NCBI GenBank assembly: GCA_017427165.1
Contig: JAFRTK010000003.1
Coordinates: 24,450-88,449, forward strand
DNA: 64,000 nt
Source: Clostridia bacterium
Lineage (GTDB): Bacteria; Bacillota; Clostridia; Christensenellales; Aristaeellaceae
Reading direction: 5' to 3'
Of this stretch, positions 43,727 to 52,184 are shown piece after piece. The stretch's first letter is position 1, and every line of letters begins with the position of its first letter. The position numbers were made by a program, and so were the translations under genes. A model generated the notes under the pieces. It made no database searches. It worked only from the letters and a program-made list of their open reading frames with translations, and was not told the DNA's origin.

Positions 43727-44410
43727 ATGTTCACCGGTTTCAGTGAGGATACCATTTCCTTTTTCCTGGACCTGAAATTTCACAACAACGCAGCCTACTT
43801 TCATGAAAACCATGACCGATATGTGGAAGTTGTGCAGCGCCCGTTCTATGAATTCATCGAGGATCTGGGACCTGCGATGAAGAAAATTGACCCGCGGATG
43901 GAGATCCGCCCGCATAAATGCCTTTCCCGGATCCACCGGGATACACGCTTTTCCCGGGACAAAAGCCCGTATCGGGACCATCTGTGGCTGCTTTTCCGGC
44001 GTGAAGGGGAGCCCCGGGAACAAAGCCTGATGTTCTGGTTTGAGCTGGGGCCTTCCCGGCTGGACTGGGGAATGGGCTTCTGGGGCGAAAACCGGGAGGC
44101 GCTGGACCTGTTCCGGAAAAGGATGCGCGCCAATCCGGACGGCACCCTGGCGCTGCTCGATGACCTGGATCTGGCCGGCCGGGGGCTTCTGCTGAACGGC
44201 AGCACCCATAAACGGCTGGAAATACCGCCGGAAATTCCGGACCGCCTGCGGCGATGGTACTGTACCAAAGAAATGTATATCAACAAGATCTCGCCGGATT
44301 TCAGGAAGGTTTTCTCTGAGCGCATCCTGACCGAGGTCCGGAAGGATTTCCAGCAGCTTGCACCATTGTATCATCTGCTCCGTGGATACTGTGACGAACA
44401 CGACGCTTAA
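43727..44410 (+). CDS. DUF2461 family protein
   Basis: 227-residue DUF2461 (TIGR02453-type) protein of unknown function. Recognised from the N-terminal FLDLKFHNNAAYFHENHDRY (family pattern of NN-x-x-W/YF) and the central SRIHRDTRFSRDKSPYRDHLW, which carries conserved Arg/Asp residues. Then SRLDWGMGFWG and a helical C-terminus. Soluble. It lies 14 bases after the GH3 gene and 18 bases before a phosphohexomutase, suggesting one operon, but no functional link is known. Confidence 0.87.
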   Translation: MFTGFSEDTISFFLDLKFHNNAAYFHENHDRYVEVVQRPFYEFIEDLGPAMKKIDPRMEIRPHKCLSRIHRDTRFSRDKSPYRDHLWLLFRREGEPREQSLMFWFELGPSRLDWGMGFWGENREALDLFRKRMRANPDGTLALLDDLDLAGRGLLLNGSTHKRLEIPPEIPDRLRRWYCTKEMYINKISPDFRKVFSERILTEVRKDFQQLAPLYHLLRGYCDEHDA

Positions 44411-44428
44411 CATACGGAGGCGATTGTT

Positions 44429-45940
44429 ATGGCAGACTGGCTCTCTTTGAAAAGCGGATCTGATGTCCGTGGAACGGCTGTGGGTGAAAATGCCACACTG
44501 ACCGCGGATATTGCACAGGCACTGGGTATGGCTTTTTCCCAATGGGTTGCGGCCAAGAAAAACAAGCCAGCCCAGGAGCTTACCATTGCAGTCGGACGGG
44601 ACAGCCGCATCACCGGTCCCGCGCTCCTGGAGGCAGTTTCCGACGGCATCAGCCGTTCCGGCGCTTCTGTTGCCGACTTCGGCATGTGCACCACTCCGGC
44701 CATGTATATGTCCACCATTACCCCGGGTTTCGAGGCAGATGGTGCAGTCATGATCACAGCCAGCCACCATCCATGGGATAAAAACGGACTCAAATTCTTC
44801 ACATCCGAAGGCGGGCTGGAAGGCAAGGATGTGGAGACGCTGCTTCGGGTAGCCCGGGATCTGAAGCCCGGTGACTCGGAACCCACCGGCTCTGTCCATT
44901 CCGCTGAATTCCTTCCCGTGTACCAGCACCAGCTGGCAGACCGGATCCGGAACGGCCTCGGCTCAGATGCGGATCAACCGCTTACCGGTCTTCACGTGGT
45001 GGTGGATGCCGGAAACGGCGCCGGCGGTTTTTACGCGGATATGCTGCAGTCCCTTGGCGCCAATACCGCCGGAAGCCAGTTCCTGGATCCGGACGGAATC
45101 TTTCCGAACCATATCCCGAATCCGGAAAACGCGCAGGCAATCTCCTCGCTCCGTTCCGCCGTACTCCGCGCCGGCGCAGACCTGGGTGTAATCTTTGATA
45201 CAGACTGTGACCGGGCTGCTGTTGTGGATGCCGACGGCAAGGAAATCAACCGGAACCGCCTGATTGCCCTGATCAGTGCAATCCTTCTGGAAAACAATCC
45301 CCGCCAGGTGATTGTAACCGACTCGGTCACATCGTCCGGACTGAGCCTGTTCATCCGCCGGAAAGGCGGAGAGCACTACCGCTACAAGCGGGGATACCGC
45401 AACGTAATTGATGAAGCAATCCGGCTGAACCGGGAGGGTTCCGACTGCCCGCTTGCCATTGAAACCAGCGGTCATGCAGCCCTGCGGGAAAATCATTTCC
45501 TGGATGACGGCATGTATCTGGTAACCGTTCTGATCGTTACCGCGATGCAGATGAAACAGCAGGGGAAAACCCTCGGAAGCCTGATTGCCGACCTGAAAGA
45601 GCCCGTTGAAAGCACCGAGATCCGCCTGAATATCACCGATCCGGATTTCCGCACACGCGGCCAGGAAGCCGTCCAGCGTATTCTGGATCACGCTGAAATC
45701 ACTGATGACTGGCATATCGCTCCGGATAACCGGGAAGGAGTCCGGATCAGCTTTGATCTGGGCGGTGTTCCGGATTCCGCCTGGTTCCTGCTCCGGCTGA
45801 GCGTCCACGATCCGGTTCTTCCGATCAATGCGGAAAGCGATATTCCGGACGGTATCCGAACAATGCTGACTGCCCTTGCTGAAGTCCTGGACGGGATTCC
45901 GGGAATTGACATGACCCCCCTCTATGCTGTTATCCGTTAA
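44429..45940 (+). CDS. Phosphomannomutase/phosphoglucomutase (second phosphohexomutase)
   Basis: 503-residue alpha-D-phosphohexomutase of a different subfamily from the gene at 8958-10616. Phosphoserine loop TASHHP (S112), metal loop DTDCDRAAVVD, sugar loop ETSGHAALRE. The C-terminal phosphate loop lacks the usual RxSGTEP and instead reads NREGVRISFDLGG ... LRLSVHDPVLPINAES, the variant seen in the ManB-like bacterial/plant branch. Substrate (mannose or glucose phosphate) cannot be told apart. GGAGG precedes the ATG. Ends before a strong terminator. Confidence 0.92.
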   Translation: MADWLSLKSGSDVRGTAVGENATLTADIAQALGMAFSQWVAAKKNKPAQELTIAVGRDSRITGPALLEAVSDGISRSGASVADFGMCTTPAMYMSTITPGFEADGAVMITASHHPWDKNGLKFFTSEGGLEGKDVETLLRVARDLKPGDSEPTGSVHSAEFLPVYQHQLADRIRNGLGSDADQPLTGLHVVVDAGNGAGGFYADMLQSLGANTAGSQFLDPDGIFPNHIPNPENAQAISSLRSAVLRAGADLGVIFDTDCDRAAVVDADGKEINRNRLIALISAILLENNPRQVIVTDSVTSSGLSLFIRRKGGEHYRYKRGYRNVIDEAIRLNREGSDCPLAIETSGHAALRENHFLDDGMYLVTVLIVTAMQMKQQGKTLGSLIADLKEPVESTEIRLNITDPDFRTRGQEAVQRILDHAEITDDWHIAPDNREGVRISFDLGGVPDSAWFLLRLSVHDPVLPINAESDIPDGIRTMLTALAEVLDGIPGIDMTPLYAVIR

Positions 45941-45955
45941 CCGGATTCCTTTCTG

Positions 45956-45992
45956 AACCGGCGAAAAGCAAATGCTTTCCGCCGGTTTTTTT
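45956..45992 (+). terminator. Terminator of the GH3-DUF2461-phosphohexomutase operon
   Basis: AACCGGCG (45956-45963) with CGCCGGTT (45980-45987), inner AAAGC/GCTTT pairing around AAAT, then seven T. Confidence 0.93.
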
Positions 45993-46006
45993 CCTTCTAT
46001 GTTCGC

Positions 46007-46035
46007 TTGACGCAATATTGTTCATGGGATAATAT
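46007..46035 (+). promoter_or_regulatory. Sigma-A-type promoter of the rbgA-hslU operon
   Basis: TTGACG (46007-46012), 17-base spacer, TAATAT (46030-46035). Confidence 0.83.
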
Positions 46036-46076
46036 AATGAAGGATTTTTTTAGGAGAAGGGCGGGAAACCGTTTTT

Positions 46077-46955
46077 ATGAGTATATCTGAACCACCGATT
46101 AACTGGTATCCTGGGCACATGGCCAAAACCAGGCGCCTGCTGCAGGATCAGTTGAAGCGGGCAGATCTGATCGTCGAAGTCTGCGACGCCCGTCTTCCTT
46201 TTTCCAGCCGGAATCCGGAGCTGCTGAGGATGACCGCCGGGAAGCGCCGGATTCTGCTGCTGAACAAGGCGGATCTGGCTGATCCGGAAGCAACCCGGAA
46301 GTGGGTCTGGTTTTTCCAGGCGCGGGGCGAGACCGCATATCCCATTCACGCACTTTCCCTGAAATCCAAGGAGCTTCTCTCCGCCATTGACCGTTCTGTG
46401 CGCGATATTGTTGAAGCTGCGGAAGAAAAGGGAATCCGAAAAACTGTCCGAGTGATGGTGATCGGAGTACCGAATGTCGGCAAAAGCACACTCATCAACC
46501 GTCTTCGCGGTTCCAGTATCGCAAAAACCGGTGACCGTCCGGGTGTAACCAAAAGCAATCAGTGGATCCATATAACACCCTACCTGGATCTGCTGGATAC
46601 TCCCGGCATGCTCTGGCCCCGGCTGGATGACCAGCTGGCTGCCCGCAGGCTGTGCTATATCGGTTCCGTAAAGGATGATGTCGTTGATATCTACGCGCTG
46701 GCTATTTCGCTGCTGGAGGACCTGAAAGCAAGCTGTCCTGAAACATTATCCGCCCGCTTCCATGTGGATGATCAAAGTGCGGAAAACGCTGAACTGCTCG
46801 ATGCAGTCTGCCGCGGACGAGGCTGGCTTCTCAAGGGCGGCCGTTATGACTATGATCGCTGCTGCAGTGTTGTGCTGGATGAATTCCGAAGCGGCAAGCT
46901 CGGCAGAATCACACTTGAGTCTCCCGACGGACAGACAGGAGAATCTTCTTTATGA
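46077..46955 (+). CDS. rbgA: Ribosome biogenesis GTPase RbgA (YlqF)
   Basis: 292-residue circularly permuted GTPase needed late in 50S subunit assembly. N-terminal INWYPGHMAKTRRLL is the family hallmark. The G4 motif LLNKADL comes before the G1 P-loop GVPNVGKSTLINRLRG and G3 DTPGMLWP, confirming permutation. A helical RNA-binding C-terminal domain follows. The ATG at 46077 has only a weak ribosome site (GGCGGG about 11 bases away), while TAGGAG is about 20 bases off. First gene of a ten-gene run. Confidence 0.95.
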   Translation: MSISEPPINWYPGHMAKTRRLLQDQLKRADLIVEVCDARLPFSSRNPELLRMTAGKRRILLLNKADLADPEATRKWVWFFQARGETAYPIHALSLKSKELLSAIDRSVRDIVEAAEEKGIRKTVRVMVIGVPNVGKSTLINRLRGSSIAKTGDRPGVTKSNQWIHITPYLDLLDTPGMLWPRLDDQLAARRLCYIGSVKDDVVDIYALAISLLEDLKASCPETLSARFHVDDQSAENAELLDAVCRGRGWLLKGGRYDYDRCCSVVLDEFRSGKLGRITLESPDGQTGESSL

Positions 46956-47563
46956 TCGACAGAAAAGCACATGCGCTGGAACTGCAGCGCTTTGACTCAC
47001 AGTACCGTTCCGGAACCCTTGTTATTGCCGGAATGGATGAAGTCGGCCGCGGGCCTCTGGCCGGAAACGTCGTGACTGCCTGTGTCGTAATTCCGGAAAA
47101 CCCGCTGATTGAATGGATAGATGACAGCAAAAAGCTCAGCGAAAGCCGGCGCGAAAAGGTTTATGACCAGATTATGGCCAATGCCCTGTATGTCGGCATC
47201 GGCCAGGTCGGGCCGGATGAAATTGACCGGATCAACATCCTGCAGGCCACCAAAAAGGCCATGCGGACAGCTGCCTGCTCTGTTCCTGCAGATATTTTCC
47301 TGATTGATGCAGTCACCGGACTCGGACTGAACGGGAGGGAAGTCCCTGTGATTCACGGCGACGCAGTTTCCTACAGCATCGCAGCTGCAAGCATTATCGC
47401 CAAAGTGGTCCGGGACCGGCAGATGCTGGAACTTGACGCTGTGTATCCGGAATACGGTTTTGCCCGGAATAAAGGGTATGGCACCCGTGAGCACATCGAT
47501 GCGATCCGGAAATACGGTCCCTGTCCGGAACACAGAAGAAGCTTTATCGGTAATTTTATATGA
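46952..47563 (+). CDS. rnhB: Ribonuclease HII
   Basis: 203-residue enzyme removing ribonucleotides and RNA primers from DNA. N-terminal catalytic motif AGMDEVGRGPLAGNVV carries the Asp-Glu pair; a further Asp in FLIDAVTGLG; and SIIAKVVRDRQM is the usual C-terminal signature. Start overlaps rbgA by 4 bases (ATGA); AGGAGA lies upstream. A type I RNase H is also present at 61193. Confidence 0.96.
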   Translation: MIDRKAHALELQRFDSQYRSGTLVIAGMDEVGRGPLAGNVVTACVVIPENPLIEWIDDSKKLSESRREKVYDQIMANALYVGIGQVGPDEIDRINILQATKKAMRTAACSVPADIFLIDAVTGLGLNGREVPVIHGDAVSYSIAAASIIAKVVRDRQMLELDAVYPEYGFARNKGYGTREHIDAIRKYGPCPEHRRSFIGNFI

Positions 47564-47928
47564 AGCAGACTTACGAAACCGGGCTGCAGGGTGAAAGCAC
47601 CGCTGAAGCCTATCTGCATGACCAACTGGGAATGAAATGCCTGGAACGCCGTTACAAGACCCGTTCCGGCGAAATCGACCTGATCATGCTCGACAAAAAG
47701 ACAATTGTTTTTGTTGAGGTCAAAACCCGCCTGACCGGACAGCCCGGACAGGGGCTGATGTCCGTTACGGAAGAGAAGCAGAGACGGATTGCCCGGGCGG
47801 CTGTTATTTACCTGATGAAAACCAGCCAGCTGGAAAGTCCTGTCCGATTTGATGTGATTGAGATCCGTCCGGATTCTGTCCGCCACATTCCCGATGCGTT
47901 CCAGCCGGGGAGCATGTTTTACCGCTAA
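47560..47928 (+). CDS. yraN: UPF0102/YraN family protein
   Basis: 122-residue small protein with a predicted endonuclease-like (Holliday-junction-resolvase-related) fold. Family segments: GLQGESTAEAYL, LERRYKTRSGEIDLIMLDK, IVFVEVKTRL (the acidic E-V-K catalytic pattern) and PVRFDVIEI. Biochemical role not settled. Its start overlaps rnhB by 4 bases, and the rnhB-yraN-comM-dprA order is common in Firmicutes. Confidence 0.93.
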   Translation: MKQTYETGLQGESTAEAYLHDQLGMKCLERRYKTRSGEIDLIMLDKKTIVFVEVKTRLTGQPGQGLMSVTEEKQRRIARAAVIYLMKTSQLESPVRFDVIEIRPDSVRHIPDAFQPGSMFYR

Positions 47929-47950
47929 TGAGGAAAGGAATGTCCTGTCC

Positions 47951-50900
47951 ATGAAATATACCCGTTTCCTGAACCGACTGTTTGTTCTGATAATTCTGAT
48001 TGCTTCCTGCCTTTTTTCCGCCTGCGTTTATGCCGCCGGCGAGGAAAGCAGGGAAGACGGCAACCTGGTCTGGAACAGCGGTTTTGAACAGCTGGAGGAT
48101 GAGAATCTTCCTGACGGCTGGTATACTGATGCCTGGTACAGCCAGATCGGATATACGGAGTATCATGTCCTGCAGGATGAAGACTCCGGACGCGGCCGGA
48201 TTTTTGAAATCCGGAATCTCGCCCCGAACGATTCCCGGATTGCGCAGATTGTCGATGTGAACCCTGATACCGTATACTGTCTCAGCGGATATATCCGTGC
48301 CCGGGGTATTGAGGGCGGGCGAGGCGCAAACCTGAGCATTGAAGGCCTTTACGCTTTTTCTGAAGACTTCGCTGACACCGACGGTGAATGGCGCTATGTG
48401 GAATACTATGGGGAAACCGGTCCGGACCAGACCTGGGTTACCATCTATGCCCGTGTCGGCGGCTACGGAGACCTTGCCACCGGCAGCGCGTGCTTTGATG
48501 ATATCCGTCTGGCTGCTGTGGATTCCATTCCTGATGATATCATTGCCGACCGGTGGTATTCTGTCGAGAATACCAGCTGGAGCGATTCCGATGATGAAGC
48601 AGAACCGGGGGAGCGGAAGGCATGGCCGTGGCTGCTGGCCCGCGGCCTGCTCTGGTGCATGCTGCTGTGTTTTGCCGTAATGCTGTACACAACCCGGCCC
48701 CGCTTTTTCATCCGAGCCGGAAAACCGGCGGAGAAATCCGGATCATGGATTCTCGGCCTTATCCTGCTGGCTTCACTCGCTCTTCGGATTCTCATCAGTT
48801 TCGTAGTCCCAGGTTATCTGGTGGATGTCAACTGCTTCCTTGGCTGGGGCAGAACCATGGCTGACTGGGGTCCTGTGGAGTTTTACCGTCAGACCGGATT
48901 CTGCGATTATCCGCCTCTGTATACCTATATCCTCGGCCTGAATTCATGGCTTTCCACCCAGACCGAGGCAACCTCCGCCTGGACAAATGTGATTTTCCGC
49001 CTCATTCCGAACATTTGCGACTTGGTGCTATGCTGGCTGCTGTTCACTTATATGCGCCGTCTTTATCCGGAACGCAGCCGTTTCTTCGTTGTGCTTTTTG
49101 CACTGCTGGCTTTTAATCCTCTCCTGATCCTGAACAGCGCCGCCTGGGGCCAGATGGACAGCGTCCTGTGCCTGTTGCTGGTGATGGTCGTCCTGTGTGC
49201 AGTCCGCGGCAACTGGGCAGCAGCGCTTCCGATATACGCCCTGAGCGTACTGGTCAAACCCCAGGCACTGATGCTCGGATTCCTCGGACTGACAGCGATC
49301 ATCTTTGCCTGGGTCCGGCAGAAAGCCGCCCGGAAGTCCATTCTGACCGGAATTCTGATTTCCTTTGCCGTGCTCATTGCCGGAATCCTGCCCTTCGGGA
49401 TCCGTCAGCCATTCGGGTGGCTTTACAACCAGTATAAGGAAACCCTGGCATCCTATCCCTATGCCACCCTGAATACCGCAAACATCTATTACCTGTTCGG
49501 AGCCAACTGGACCAAACTTGAGAATACCGCCCATATTGCCGTTCCGGTTCTTTTCGCTCTCGCTTCCATGGCATATTCAGTCATATGGACCTGGAAGCAC
49601 CGGAATGCCCGTTTCTGGCTGATCGAATCCATCGCATCGGGCTGCCTGGCTGTCGGTTTCATCATTTCTGCCGTACTTGGCGCCGCATGGACTTATCCCG
49701 GCATCGGTGCGATGGCATTTGCCTTCCTGATCACCATTTCCCTGTTTGTTCGAAAAGCCGATATCCGTTTCCTTCCTTATCTGGGCGCATTGCTGTTCAT
49801 CCTGCTTTATGTATTCGGTATCAAGATGCATGAACGGTATCTTCTGCCCGCGATCTTCCTGCTTGCCTGCGCCTATGCGGTCCAGCGTGACCGTCGCATT
49901 CTCTGGGTGCTGGCCCTCTTTACCTTCACCGTGTTCGTCAATGAGGGAATCATCCTGGACAACAGTGTCCGCCTGGGATCTGAATCCGGGCATCTCCTGG
50001 CTGACACAACTGCGCTGGCTGACGTACTCAGCATACTGAATATACTCGGATCAGTCTATGCTGTGCTGCTCGGATTCCGGATGCTTCAGGGGTCCGGGCA
50101 GGAATGGCCTGTTTCTGAGCCGCCGGTTTTTCCGGATACTCCTCCCGTACCTTCCAGGACACCGCTGGATTACCATCCGGACCGGAAGCTTCACTGGAGC
50201 AGGAAGGATACCGTCATTCTGGCTGTTGTCACAATCCTGTACAGCCTGATCAGCCTGCTGACGCTCGGAAGCGCAAAAGCACCCCAGCACGGATGGTCTT
50301 CCTCCGGAATCAATGAAGAAATCGTATTTGACCTCGGACAGTTCCGGGATGATGTACGGGTTCTTTACTTCGGACAGGTCAGCATGTTCGATTTTTCGCT
50401 GTCTGACAGCGAAGACGGCGAATCATGGTCAGAAGACCATCCCGCCTTTATGGCTGAAGGGGAGTGCTGGAAATGGAAGTATGCGATCCGTCCGTATGAA
50501 GATGCAGACGGAAATCTGAAGTATTACAACAGCGAATCCAATATCGTCCATTTCCGGGGACGCTATATCCGGCTGAAGGCAGAACAGATCGGCCTGAAAC
50601 TGAATGAGATCATCTTCCGTGACCGGAATGGAAATGCCATTCCGGCATCGGTTGCTTCCCATACCGGCGCTGATCCTGAATCCATGCTGTATTCCGATCC
50701 CTCCGCCCTGCTGGATGAGCCGGATACCCTGGAAGCGACACCCGTCCTGTTCGGAAGCGGTACCACGGAACCCCAGCCGTCCTGGTGGAACAGCACTTAT
50801 TTCGATGAGATCTACCATGCCCGAACCGGTTTCGAATTCACCCAGGGAACCGTTCCCTATGAAACCAGTCATCCTCCGCTCGGAAAAGTTTTTATCAGCT

Positions 50901-52171
50901 GGTGTATCACCCTGTTCGGCATGACGCCTTTCGGATGGCGTTTTGCCGGCGCACTGGCCGGAATCCTGATGCTTCCGGGAATTTATCTGCTGATGAAGCA
51001 GCTGACCAAAGAGACGCTGCCCGCCGCTGTTGTATGCATCCTGATGTCCCTGGACTGTATGCACCTGACCCAGACCCAGATCGCGACAATTGACAGCTAT
51101 CCGGTCCTGTTTATCATCTTTGCCTATTTCTTTATGCTGCGCTATATGCAGACAGATCTTGCCACAGAACCGCTCCGCCGGGCATTGTTCCCGCTGGCAT
51201 TCAGCGGCCTGTTCATGGGCCTGTCCATCGCCAGCAAGTGGATCGGGATCTATGCCGGTGCCGGGCTGGCTGTGCTGTATGTATGGCACGGAATCCGCCA
51301 TATCCGGCTTCGCGCCGAAGCGGACCGGCTCCTGCGCTCCTCCGTTCTTCCGGAAGAGCAGGCAGCCGCGCTCCTCCCGTACAGCAGTTCCCGTAACCGG
51401 ATTGTTCCGCGCCTGGTTCGGATTTCCCTCTGGTGCGTCCTGTTCTTTATCATTATCCCGATTGCCATCTATCTGCTCAGCTATCTTCCGTATATGGCAT
51501 ACAATACACGGATCCGCTCCGTCGGCGATTACCTTTCCGCAGTGTGGCAGTCCCAGGTGGGGATGTTCCTTTATCACAGCAAGCCCGGCCTCGGCATGGA
51601 TCACTATTACTATTCTCCCTGGTATGAATGGCCGATTATCAAAAAGCCGATGTACTATGCCATGGAAGAGTTTGTGCCTTCCGCCTCACCGGTTCATCAC
51701 AGCATTTTCAGTTTCGGAAACCCGGTCGTCTGGTTCGGCGGACTGTTTACCATGGCGGTCTGCCTGCTCATCTGGCTGGCTGGCAAACGGTATATCCGCT
51801 ATGATGCTGTCCGGAATCCCGGCAGCCCTGTTATCCGCTGGCATCTGACGCTTCCGACATATGATGTCCGGTACGGTTTTCTGTTCATCGGACTGCTGGC
51901 ACAGTATCTTCCGTGGGTTCTGGTACCCCGGGGAACGTATATCTACCATTACTTTGCCAGTGTTCCGTTCCTTCTGGTTTCCATCGGGCTCTGCCTGTCC
52001 GCCGTTCCCTGCCGGATGAAAGCGTTCCGGCGTACCGCCGCTGTCCTGTTCTGCATTCTGGCGGCTGCCGGTTTCATCATATTCTTCCCGTATGCGAGCG
52101 GACTTATGATGCCGCGGGAATGGCTGGATATCGGGGGCAGGATCCTGACCGTCAGCTACCCGGGTATGTAA
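47951..52171 (+). CDS. Giant double GT-C membrane glycosyltransferase (PMT-type C-terminal half)
   Basis: 1406 residues, far longer than ordinary GT39/GT-C enzymes (about 450-750). Order: signal peptide (FVLIILIASCLFSACVYA); extracytoplasmic carbohydrate-binding-like beta domain (about 37-200, NSGFE ... FDDIRLA pattern); a transmembrane helix at about 225; first multi-helix GT-C module (about 260-720) with loop Asp D292 in VDVNCFLGWG and a DYPPLYTY motif; linker; a membrane helix; a beta-rich soluble domain (about 800-945, discoidin-like). The second module (about 945-1406) has the protein-O-mannosyltransferase marks YFDEIYHA (D952) and SHPPLGK (H974). Probably uses lipid-linked sugars outside the membrane. 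It interrupts the yraN-comM order. The ATG at 47951 is chosen for the signal peptide. Confidence 0.85.
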   Translation: MKYTRFLNRLFVLIILIASCLFSACVYAAGEESREDGNLVWNSGFEQLEDENLPDGWYTDAWYSQIGYTEYHVLQDEDSGRGRIFEIRNLAPNDSRIAQIVDVNPDTVYCLSGYIRARGIEGGRGANLSIEGLYAFSEDFADTDGEWRYVEYYGETGPDQTWVTIYARVGGYGDLATGSACFDDIRLAAVDSIPDDIIADRWYSVENTSWSDSDDEAEPGERKAWPWLLARGLLWCMLLCFAVMLYTTRPRFFIRAGKPAEKSGSWILGLILLASLALRILISFVVPGYLVDVNCFLGWGRTMADWGPVEFYRQTGFCDYPPLYTYILGLNSWLSTQTEATSAWTNVIFRLIPNICDLVLCWLLFTYMRRLYPERSRFFVVLFALLAFNPLLILNSAAWGQMDSVLCLLLVMVVLCAVRGNWAAALPIYALSVLVKPQALMLGFLGLTAIIFAWVRQKAARKSILTGILISFAVLIAGILPFGIRQPFGWLYNQYKETLASYPYATLNTANIYYLFGANWTKLENTAHIAVPVLFALASMAYSVIWTWKHRNARFWLIESIASGCLAVGFIISAVLGAAWTYPGIGAMAFAFLITISLFVRKADIRFLPYLGALLFILLYVFGIKMHERYLLPAIFLLACAYAVQRDRRILWVLALFTFTVFVNEGIILDNSVRLGSESGHLLADTTALADVLSILNILGSVYAVLLGFRMLQGSGQEWPVSEPPVFPDTPPVPSRTPLDYHPDRKLHWSRKDTVILAVVTILYSLISLLTLGSAKAPQHGWSSSGINEEIVFDLGQFRDDVRVLYFGQVSMFDFSLSDSEDGESWSEDHPAFMAEGECWKWKYAIRPYEDADGNLKYYNSESNIVHFRGRYIRLKAEQIGLKLNEIIFRDRNGNAIPASVASHTGADPESMLYSDPSALLDEPDTLEATPVLFGSGTTEPQPSWWNSTYFDEIYHARTGFEFTQGTVPYETSHPPLGKVFISWCITLFGMTPFGWRFAGALAGILMLPGIYLLMKQLTKETLPAAVVCILMSLDCMHLTQTQIATIDSYPVLFIIFAYFFMLRYMQTDLATEPLRRALFPLAFSGLFMGLSIASKWIGIYAGAGLAVLYVWHGIRHIRLRAEADRLLRSSVLPEEQAAALLPYSSSRNRIVPRLVRISLWCVLFFIIIPIAIYLLSYLPYMAYNTRIRSVGDYLSAVWQSQVGMFLYHSKPGLGMDHYYYSPWYEWPIIKKPMYYAMEEFVPSASPVHHSIFSFGNPVVWFGGLFTMAVCLLIWLAGKRYIRYDAVRNPGSPVIRWHLTLPTYDVRYGFLFIGLLAQYLPWVLVPRGTYIYHYFASVPFLLVSIGLCLSAVPCRMKAFRRTAAVLFCILAAAGFIIFFPYASGLMMPREWLDIGGRILTVSYPGM

Positions 52172-52184
52172 CGGAGGACCGCAG

